DNA from: JAMQKA01 sp034521835 | GTDB taxonomy: Bacteria; Bacteroidota; Rhodothermia; Balneolales; Balneolaceae | Length of the DNA stretch: 64,000 bases | Assembly: GCA_034521835.1 (NCBI GenBank) | Contig: JAXHMA010000006.1 | Location: 1,364,001-1,428,000 of the forward strand | Reading direction: 5' to 3' | Shown: piece after piece, positions 57,773 through 64,000 of the stretch | Layout of the letters: each line of letters opens with the position of its first letter | Numbering within the stretch: the stretch's first letter is position 1 | Program-made: the position numbers and the translations under genes | The notes under the pieces: generated by a model | What the model saw: the letters and a program-made list of their open reading frames with translations, nothing else | The model's database searches: none | What the model was told of the DNA's origin: nothing

Positions 57773-58738
57773 ATGTCAAACTCGATAAATCGAGAAGAAT
57801 CACTAAAAAACTGCATTACCAAAACCAGTGTTGAGGGATTGCCAACTCCTTACCGCGGCAAAGTGCGGGAGGTCTATGAGCTGGATAATGACACCCTGGG
57901 CATTGTGGTAAGTGACCGTATTTCGGCTTTCGATCACATCATGAAGCAGGCCATTCCCTACAAGGGTCAAATATTAAATAAGCTGGCGGCATTTGGATTT
58001 GAAAAGGTGGATGACCTGGTGGATACGCATGTCCTTGATGTACCCCATGCCAACGTAACAATCGCCCAAAAGTGCGAACCTGTACCCGTGGAAGTGGTCA
58101 TTCGCGCCTGCCTGACCGGCCATGCCTGGCGGGTCTACAACTCCGGGAAACGAGAGCTCTGCGGGGTGAAGCTGCCAGACGGTATGGTTGAAAACCAGAA
58201 GTTTGATGAGCCGATTCTCACTCCCGCTACCAAAGCAGAGGAAGGCCATGACCAGGATATTTCGGAACAGGAGATTTTGGAGCAGGAAATCGTCGAGGAG
58301 GAGACCTGGGCTGAGATCAGGGAAAAAGCGTTCAAAGTGTTCGAGCGCGGCCAACAGGTGGCCAACGAGCAGGGACTGATCCTGGTGGATACCAAGTATG
58401 AGTTCGGCCTTCACAACGGCAATGTTACCTTGATCGACGAGGTACACACAGCTGATTCCTCCCGCTTTTTTTATGCGGACGGATATGAAAAGCGCCTGGA
58501 GAAAGGCGAATCACAAAAACAGCTTTCCAAAGAGTTTGTGCGTGAGTGGCTTATGGCCCATGATTTCCAGGGGCTGGAAGGCCAAACGCTGCCGGATCTT
58601 CCGGATGATTTCCAATGGGAGATTTTTGACCGATATGCGGAGCTTTTTGAACAGCTGACAGGGAAAAAATTTAAACCGACTCCGGTGAAGAATTTTAACA
58701 AGACGCTGGAAAAAATGTTTGCGGATTACCTGAAATAG
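57773..58738 (+). CDS. purC: Phosphoribosylaminoimidazole-succinocarboxamide synthase
   Basis: This is a 321-residue SAICAR synthetase of the longer type. Conserved segments are PYRGKVREVYELDNDTLGIV, SDRISAFDHIMKQAIPYKGQ, EVVIRACLTGHAWRVYNSGK, ILTPATKAEEGHDQDISEQE, ILVDTKYEFGLHNGNVTLID and HTADSSRFFYADGYEKRLEK. The enzyme joins CAIR and aspartate with ATP in purine synthesis. It is a single gene with an AT-rich promoter region upstream and converges on the DUF971 gene. Confidence 0.93.
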   Translation: MSNSINREESLKNCITKTSVEGLPTPYRGKVREVYELDNDTLGIVVSDRISAFDHIMKQAIPYKGQILNKLAAFGFEKVDDLVDTHVLDVPHANVTIAQKCEPVPVEVVIRACLTGHAWRVYNSGKRELCGVKLPDGMVENQKFDEPILTPATKAEEGHDQDISEQEILEQEIVEEETWAEIREKAFKVFERGQQVANEQGLILVDTKYEFGLHNGNVTLIDEVHTADSSRFFYADGYEKRLEKGESQKQLSKEFVREWLMAHDFQGLEGQTLPDLPDDFQWEIFDRYAELFEQLTGKKFKPTPVKNFNKTLEKMFADYLK

Positions 58739-58750
58739 AATTGAACATTA

Positions 58751-59092
58751 TTACCCCTGCTCCGAGTAGCACTCCTTGCATGGACATAACTTTCTCAGGG
58801 TTTCCCACTGGTACATGCCGTCGCTGTGACCGTCGCTCCAGTAGATCCGGATGGCGTGGTTGCCAACCTGCTTGATGTTATCAATCTTCACTTTGCGAGG
58901 CGGATCCACAAAAAAGTAAGACCTATCGTAGGTGCCCATCTCCCCGTGACCCCCGCGACATTTTACGCAGGGACAATTTTTCCGCAAACCATACAGAGTA
59001 TAGACCGATATGTGGCCATCTGCCCACTGAATTTCCAGTTCCTGTTCAGAATTTGAAACTTCGATACTTTTTGGATGAAACTGCTTCTCCAT
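58751..59092 (-). CDS. DUF971 domain protein
   Basis: This 113-residue protein has the DUF971 fold (gamma-butyrobetaine-hydroxylase-like N-terminal domain): LEIQWADGHISVYTLYGLRK, IRIYWSDGHSDGMYQWETLR. Cysteines occur in NCPCVKCRGG and LCPCKECYSEQ, which suggests a metal site. In other bacteria such domains occur near Mrp/ApbC iron-sulfur carriers, but none is adjacent here. Confidence 0.8.
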   Translation of the reverse strand: MEKQFHPKSIEVSNSEQELEIQWADGHISVYTLYGLRKNCPCVKCRGGHGEMGTYDRSYFFVDPPRKVKIDNIKQVGNHAIRIYWSDGHSDGMYQWETLRKLCPCKECYSEQG

Positions 59093-59185
59093 CGTGCTAT
59101 TTTGAGTTACTTAGCCGTATAAACGGGCTCGAATGATAACCAATCATGATCTAAGTTTTTAGAAACATTTTATATAAATTACAGC

Positions 59186-59891
59186 ATGCTTTTACTCCTC
59201 ACAATATTATCAGCCCTGTTGCTTTTTTCCGCTTGGTTTGGATACCGCCAGTATGTTCGTTTTGAGCATCTAAGCAGGCGAAACGTCAGCAACAGCGTGC
59301 TGGCTATCATGATCCTGCTAACGCTTCTTTCCTCTCTTCAGTGGATCGGAAATTTTTCCACAATGGCTGGCCGCTGATGTCACCATGGGGCTTTATACCC
59401 TGGCGACCGGTTTTTTTATAGGCAACGGTGCCAAGCTAATAACCAAAAAACAACGCGCCGGCAACATCGAGTATATGCATCGCTCGTTCTGGATTGATGT
59501 GGCTCCCAATCTGATTGCCGCTCTACTGGTGGCCTATGGCATCTATCGGACCGGAATACTCACCTTCGGACCATTTACCGGTATTGGCGTCAGTTCCGGG
59601 CTTTCTCTTATAGGATTCGGCTTTTTCGGATGGACAGTTCGCATCGTCCCTGAGTTTAGGGAGCGCGGCATTTTAATACTCGATCAGTTCATAGAATGGA
59701 AACGGGTGCTGGCCTACGAGTGGATTTCTGAGGAGGTAATGACGATCGATTATATGGGAGAAAAAGACAAGATTTGCGAATTCAATACCTCTATTCCCAC
59801 CGAGGATCGCAAAATTGTGGAGCAGCTTTTGGGCAGGCGGATCAAAGAGCACGAAAAAGAACGTAAAAAAGAGCTTCGGGAAGCAGGGTAA
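59186..59891 (+). CDS. Membrane protein of unknown function (frameshifted near 59363)
   Basis: The frame from ATG 59186 (MLLLLTILSALLLFSAWFGY) stops at 59377. With one base removed near 59363 it continues WLAADVTMGLYTLATGFFIG to 59891, giving about 234 residues. There are four to five membrane segments in the first two thirds. A C-terminal soluble part follows (FRERGILILDQFIEWKRVLA, YEWISEEVMTIDYMGEKDKI) that resembles the DUF5673 type of bacterial PH-like tails. No function can be assigned. Confidence 0.6.
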
Positions 59892-59953
59892 TATTCCGGA
59901 TTTTTCGTAATTTTTCTGCTTATCCACTAATCTTTAAATAACTACAGACCGGA

Positions 59954-60442
59954 ATGGCCTCCTTCGATATTGTAAATAAAGTAAATACCCATGAACTTGA
60001 TAATACTGTAAATAACACCTTGAAAGAGGTACAAAATCGCTACGATTTTCGGGGACTACACACCGAGATCACTCTTGACAAGTCTGCACAAACCATTCAC
60101 TTGGTAGCCGGCGATTCTATGAAGATGAAAGCCCTCCAGGAAATGCTGACTCGTCATGCCATCAAACGAGGCATCAGCCCTAAATCACTGGAGTTTAAAA
60201 ACACTGAAGGTACGTCCAAGGGGCACGTCAAAATGGATATTGCGGTTAAGGAGGGAATTGATCGGGAAACGGCCAAAAAAATTGTAAACGAGATTAAAAA
60301 CCTGAAGCTGAAAGTACAGGCCGCTATCCAGGATGAGCAGGTGCGGGTTACCGGCAAAAAGATTGATGACCTGCAGGCAGCCATCCATCACCTAAAAAGC
60401 CTGGATTTGAATGTGCCCGTGCAGTTCGTAAACATGAGATGA
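59954..60442 (+). CDS. YajQ-family nucleotide-binding protein
   Basis: This is a 162-residue protein with the full YajQ pattern: ASFDIVNKVNTHELDNTVNN, EVQNRYDFRGLHTEITLDKS, GISPKSLEFKNTEGTSKGHV, INEGIDRETAKKIVNEIK-type (here VKEGIDRETAKKIVNEIKNL) and KLKVQAAIQDEQVRVTGKKI. Some YajQ proteins bind cyclic di-GMP and act as signalling effectors. It is cytoplasmic and of normal length, and the adjacent CoA-binding gene converges on it. Confidence 0.92.
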   Translation: MASFDIVNKVNTHELDNTVNNTLKEVQNRYDFRGLHTEITLDKSAQTIHLVAGDSMKMKALQEMLTRHAIKRGISPKSLEFKNTEGTSKGHVKMDIAVKEGIDRETAKKIVNEIKNLKLKVQAAIQDEQVRVTGKKIDDLQAAIHHLKSLDLNVPVQFVNMR

Positions 60443-60458
60443 TTACACCGATTGCTGG

Positions 60459-60887
60459 TCACTGATTCTGTCCTATTAGCCGTCGGTGATCCACCATCAT
60501 GCAGCGCTCTTCGATATAGGTAAATCCGGCTGATTCTGCCTTTTCTTTGGCTTCTCGAGAAGATACCCCCAGTTGGGTCCAGATTACAGGTTTGTGCCCG
60601 GTCACCTCTGCCCTTTCAATGATGGTGTCAATCATTTGGGCTGTGTACCTGGAGTTTCGGAAAATATCCACAACGTCAATCTGTACCTCACTCGGAATAT
60701 CGGTCACATTATCGTAGCATTTTTCTTCCAGCACCTCCTCATACTCCGGGTTCACGGGGATAATCTGGTATCCCTGCTCTTTTAAGTATTGGCCGATATG
60801 ATGGCTGGTTCGGTAAGGATCGACTGAACAGCCGATAATAGCTATAGTTTTTGCATCCGTAAGAATTTGTGCCAGGTCTTCGTTCAT
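60459..60887 (-). CDS. CoA-binding domain protein (YccU-like)
   Basis: This 142-residue Rossmann-fold protein has the CoA-binding signature TIAIIGCSVDPYRTSHHIGQ, QIIPVNPEYEEVLEEKCYDN and the C-terminal VIWTQLGVSSREAKEKAESA with ERCMMVDHRRL. The YccU family binds CoA, and the conserved Cys in the MV-Cys region may form a mixed disulfide. The cellular role is unclear. Confidence 0.85.
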   Translation of the reverse strand: MNEDLAQILTDAKTIAIIGCSVDPYRTSHHIGQYLKEQGYQIIPVNPEYEEVLEEKCYDNVTDIPSEVQIDVVDIFRNSRYTAQMIDTIIERAEVTGHKPVIWTQLGVSSREAKEKAESAGFTYIEERCMMVDHRRLIGQNQ

Positions 60888-61025
60888 AAAGAAAATCTAA
60901 GTTCTAATTGTGTTTTAAAATAGAAATCCTTTTTGCAAATCTCTTTCCAATAAAATTTATTGAATAGAGCAAGTATTTCAATTTATTGAGAATCACTTTA
61001 ACCCATTTGTTTACAACGAGTTTGA

Positions 61026-62115
61026 ATGATACAGAAGCTCAAAGAGACAGTTGAACATCATAAAAAATACCTGCCGGTTATTTTCTTCATGGGCGGATTT
61101 ATTTGGGATTCACTCACGCTGGGGCGGGTAGACAGCCTCTATAGCAATGTTGTGCTTTGCACCTACCTCACCAGTCTCTCTGTTTGCCTGTATCTTTACA
61201 ATCTTGCTGACGACGGCGCCTGGGCGGATACGTTTCTCAAACAGTATGAAGAATATTTTCCGCTGGCCATCCAATTTTTCCTTGGGGGATTGTGTAGTGC
61301 CTACGTAATTTTCTTCTCCCGCAGCGTTTCGCTTACCAAGACGATGGCATTTTTTGCAATCCTGGTAGTTTTGCTATTCGCCAATGAAATCCTGAAACAT
61401 CGCATATCCAATAAATACCTGCAGTTCGGAGCTTATTTCTTTGTCAACTTTACGTTTTTTACGTTTTTCCTACCGGTTTTGCTCAATGTTATGAACACGG
61501 TTGTGTTTATACTTTCAGGCTTCATCAGTATAGGTACCACCCTGTTTTTGGTACTTTATATTTATGCTAAAAGCCCATCCACCAGGCAAGAAATTAACGG
61601 ATTCAAAATCACAGGCCTTATTTTGGGGCTCTATATCAGCATCAACCTCTTCTATTTTTTCAACCTGATACCGCCGGTTCCCCTGGCTCTGGAAGATGAT
61701 ATTGTAGCTCATGATTTAATAAAAAAAAAACAGTTTTACCGTAAAATATAAGCCCGGCAAGTGGTACGAAGTGTGGAGAGATTATTCGCCTACGTTTTAC
61801 TGGCAAGAAGGCGACAGCGTATTTGTGTATACCTCTATATTTGCACCGGCCGACCTCAAAAAATCGGTCTATCATCGCTGGCGATGGTTTAGTCCACACA
61901 CCCGGGACTGGGAAGTAACCGACGAGATCAGCTACGAAATTATCGGAGGGCGCGAGGGTGGGTACCGGGGCTATACGTTTAAGAAGCAAATGATGGCCGG
62001 AGACTGGAACGTGGAGGTGGTAACAGAAGAGGGATTGGTGCTGGGAAGCATAAATTTTGTTGTGTCTGAGGATTCCACCCAAGATGCCCAAAATCTTGTG
62101 CAGGAAACATTTTAA
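61026..62115 (+). CDS. DUF2914 membrane protein (frameshifted in poly-A near 61725)
   Basis: ATG 61026 starts a protein with about seven membrane segments (LPVIFFMGGFIWDSLTLGRV; FPLAIQFFLGGLCSAYVIFF). The frame fails in a run of ten A at 61721-61730. With the indel corrected it continues NSFTVKYKPGKWYEVWRDYS into the DUF2914 domain (VYHRWRWFSPHTRDWEVTDE, YTFKKQMMAGDWNVEVVTEE) to 62115, about 362 residues. DUF2914 is a periplasmic Ig-like domain of unknown function, usually attached to such a membrane region. Confidence 0.82.
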
Positions 62116-62232
62116 GGGCTTTATCCCTATAAAGGTTGTACAAAATTAATTTGCCATTTCGATAAAATTTCTATCGGAGAATGATTATATTGGCAATTCA
62201 AATTAGCTAACCGTAAAAAAGAAAGGAACATT

Positions 62233-62667
62233 TTGTCCAAAGTTAAAGAAGGAGACAAAGTTAAAGTCCATTATACCGGTACGCTGGAAGATGGCACTGT
62301 ATTCGATTCATCTCGCGATCGTGAACCCTTGGAATTCACCCTAGGTGAAGGACAACTTATCCCCGGTTTTGAAAAAGCTGTAATTGGAATGTCAGAAGGA
62401 GATTCGACCTCTGTAGATATTCCCACTGAAGAAGCTTACGGGGAACGACGCGAGGATCTGGAAATTGAAGTTACCAAAGAGGAACTGCCTGGTGAGGTTG
62501 AACCTGAAGTTGGCGTTCAGCTACAGGTCAAGCAAAATGAATCAGGACGAAGTATTCCGGTAACCATAACTGAAGTAACAGAAGACAAGGTTAAGCTGGA
62601 TGCCAACCATCCGTTGGCCGGTAATGATCTTAAATTTGATATTGAATTGATTGAAATCCAATCCTAG
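62233..62667 (+). CDS. FKBP-type peptidyl-prolyl isomerase, SlyD-like (TTG start)
   Basis: This 144-residue protein begins at TTG 62233 (MSKVKEGDKVKVHYTGTLED) with AAAGGA upstream. The FKBP core is GTVFDSSRDREPLEFTLGEG, QLIPGFEKAVIGMSEGDSTS, the insert-in-flap region EEAYGERREDLEIEVTKEEL, and HPLAGNDLKFDIELIEIQ. It is a folding helper for proline bonds. The metal-binding His-rich tail of E. coli SlyD is absent. A strong terminator follows at 62676. Confidence 0.9.
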   Translation: MSKVKEGDKVKVHYTGTLEDGTVFDSSRDREPLEFTLGEGQLIPGFEKAVIGMSEGDSTSVDIPTEEAYGERREDLEIEVTKEELPGEVEPEVGVQLQVKQNESGRSIPVTITEVTEDKVKLDANHPLAGNDLKFDIELIEIQS

Positions 62668-62675
62668 AAATGAGA

Positions 62676-62706
62676 GGGGGGCCGTTCTGGCCCCTTCTTC
62701 TTTTAG
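62676..62706 (+). terminator. Rho-independent terminator after FKBP gene
   Basis: GGGGCC and GGCCCC pair around a GTTCT loop and are followed by TTCTTCTTTT. The hairpin lies 10 bp after the stop codon. Confidence 0.85.
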
Positions 62707-62796
62707 CATTCCTACCTTTCTACATTCCGAATATCCTGCTAGCATAAATTTTGACATTTTCTTCGTCGTGGGACTAGAATCCAAAAATCCAACTCC

Positions 62797-64000
62797 ATGA
62801 AACATCTGTCCCTTTTTGCAGTGATACTGGTCTTCATCTTCGTTGGGATGGAATGCCAACAATACTCCCAATCTGCCGATCCCCAAAATAAACAGCAGGT
62901 AGAGCAGGACTCAACCTCAAGTATCCGGCCCTATGAGAAGAACTCCCGATACTGGCAATACAACAATGAACCGGTTCTTTTGCTGGGCGGAAGCGTGCAG
63001 GATAATCTCTTCCAAATACCTGGTGTGGAAGAGCAACTGAATACGCTCGTATCCTCCGGTGGAAATTATGTTCGCAACACAATGAGTTCCCGTGATGAGG
63101 GTGACGTTTGGGAATTCAAGAAAGGTGAAAATGGGAAGTATGATCTCACGCAGTTGAATGAGGACTATTTTCAGAAATTTGAACAGCTGCTGAAACTGGC
63201 GCATAAACAAAATGTCATTGTACAAATTGAGTTGTGGGATCGCTTTGATTTTGCCCGTGAACCGTGGCTGTCCAACCCTTTTAGGCCGGTCAATAACATC
63301 AATTATAGTTCTGAGGAAATTGGACTTCAGAATGAATATCCGCAGCATCCCGGGATGAACAAAAACCCGTTTTTTCGTTCTGTTCCTGCTGAAAATAATA
63401 ATCAACAACTGCTGCAATACCAGGAAAAAAGGGTTAATCGTATCCTTGAAATTTCGTTCAACTATCCGAATGTGCTCTACACTATGGACAATGAGACGAA
63501 TGCCAATCCGAACTGGGGGGCTTACTGGTCGCGTTTCATCAAGGAAAAAGCCGAGGCGGCAGGCGTTGAGGTTCAAACCACCGAAATGTGGGATGCCTGG
63601 AATCTTCGGGATAAGGAACACAAGCGTACACTGGATCACCCGGAACTATATGACTTTGTGGATATCTCACAAAACAGCCACAATACAAACCAGGAACACT
63701 GGGAAAATCTGCAGTGGGCCAGAAATTATATTTCGGATGAACTTCGTCCGCTTAACAACGTCAAAATTTACGGCTCTGATGAAGGGGAATATGGCACGCA
63801 GACAGATGCCCTGGAACGCTTTTGGCGCAATATTATAGGAGGAGCTGCATCCGTACGTTTTCATCGTCCATCCTCAGGCATTGGCCTAAGTAAAACAGCA
63901 CAAATAAATATAACCAGTGCCCGTTCATTTGCATCCCGTTTCAATCTGTTCATTGCGCAGCCCGACTCCACCTCCCGCCTGCTGGGTGAACGTTCATCCG
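62797..64000 (+). CDS. Glycoside-hydrolase-like TIM-barrel lipoprotein, 3' end cut by window
   Basis: ATG 62797 opens a frame (MKHLSLFAVILVFIFVGMEC) with a lipobox Cys at residue 20 and about 400 codons before the window ends. The TIM-barrel-like core has YVRNTMSSRDEGDVWEFKKG, KQNVIVQIELWDRFDFAREP, ISFNYPNVLYTMDNETNANP with the acid/base-type Asn-Glu (DNE), and KIYGSDEGEYGTQ. It resembles DUF4038/GH140-like and related cellulase-fold enzymes, but the substrate is unknown. A surface-anchored polysaccharide enzyme is likely. Confidence 0.72.
   Translation, partial: MKHLSLFAVILVFIFVGMECQQYSQSADPQNKQQVEQDSTSSIRPYEKNSRYWQYNNEPVLLLGGSVQDNLFQIPGVEEQLNTLVSSGGNYVRNTMSSRDEGDVWEFKKGENGKYDLTQLNEDYFQKFEQLLKLAHKQNVIVQIELWDRFDFAREPWLSNPFRPVNNINYSSEEIGLQNEYPQHPGMNKNPFFRSVPAENNNQQLLQYQEKRVNRILEISFNYPNVLYTMDNETNANPNWGAYWSRFIKEKAEAAGVEVQTTEMWDAWNLRDKEHKRTLDHPELYDFVDISQNSHNTNQEHWENLQWARNYISDELRPLNNVKIYGSDEGEYGTQTDALERFWRNIIGGAASVRFHRPSSGIGLSKTAQINITSARSFASRFNLFIAQPDSTSRLLGERSS

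Noticed and set aside
1..64000. CRISPR arrays, rRNA genes, prophage or toxin-antitoxin modules
   Set aside because: No regularly spaced repeats, rRNA-like sequence, phage structural genes or recognisable toxin/antitoxin pairs were found.

Overview
The window looks like a chromosome fragment from a free-living, heterotrophic member of the Bacteroidota/Balneolota group, most likely a Balneolaceae-type marine or halophilic bacterium. This is inferred from the gene families: CRTAC1/UnbV proteins, PVC-type dehydrogenases, DUF5723 outer-membrane proteins, TPR-membrane-HTH regulators, fused IcmF, ebo genes, and frequent TTG/GTG starts. No rRNA marker is present to confirm it. About twenty genes are split by single-base indels, mostly in homopolymers, and this includes housekeeping genes such as the biotin carboxylase. 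I read these as sequencing or assembly errors and annotate each such gene as one CDS.

Positions 1-15200 hold an ebo metabolite-traffic cluster split into two blocks. eboD-eboE run leftward from 2441 and eboA-eboB-eboC run rightward from 12193. Between them lie a TPR/HTH regulator, a cupin, an OsmC protein, a methyltransferase, an MddA-like methanethiol methyltransferase, and a leftward pair made of a large haem c dehydrogenase and a Tat-exported TIM-barrel isomerase.

Positions 15200-28450 hold a compact leftward five-gene operon of exported oxidation/degradation proteins: a TPR/FG-GAP/UnbV protein, a CRTAC1 protein, an orphan RnfD-like membrane protein, a DUF1080+PA14 lipoprotein, and a beta-propeller protein ending in an azurin-like copper domain. 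Two tandem paralogous LacI-type regulators are divergent from it. A 236-bp non-coding element with 18-bp inverted ends follows the second regulator.

Positions 28700-40550 hold an exported esterase, the fused isobutyryl-CoA mutase icmF, an Ig-like lipoprotein, a COG3014/LpoB envelope pair, and an NAD-salvage operon (pncB-pncA) with an FAD oxidase. Positions 40550-44300 hold an overlapping three-gene unit (a glutaminase-lacking asparagine synthetase-like enzyme, a radical SAM enzyme and a halogenase-like flavoprotein). It looks like a small biosynthetic pathway whose product I cannot name.

Positions 44600-51350 hold a DUF5723/lipoprotein pair, then an IS1380-family element (48878-50581) with 15-bp inverted ends and a 5-bp TATTA duplication. 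It interrupts a small membrane zinc-ribbon gene that reconstructs cleanly in frame when the element is removed. A tRNA-Ser(GGA) follows. Positions 51450-56560 are a leftward housekeeping run (pseudo-esterase, biotin carboxylase, DUF4260, murQ, plsC-like, tonB). Positions 56600-64000 hold phytoene/squalene synthase, purC, a DUF971 protein, a membrane protein, a YajQ-family protein, a CoA-binding protein, a DUF2914 protein, an FKBP-type isomerase and the start of a glycoside-hydrolase-like lipoprotein that runs off the end.
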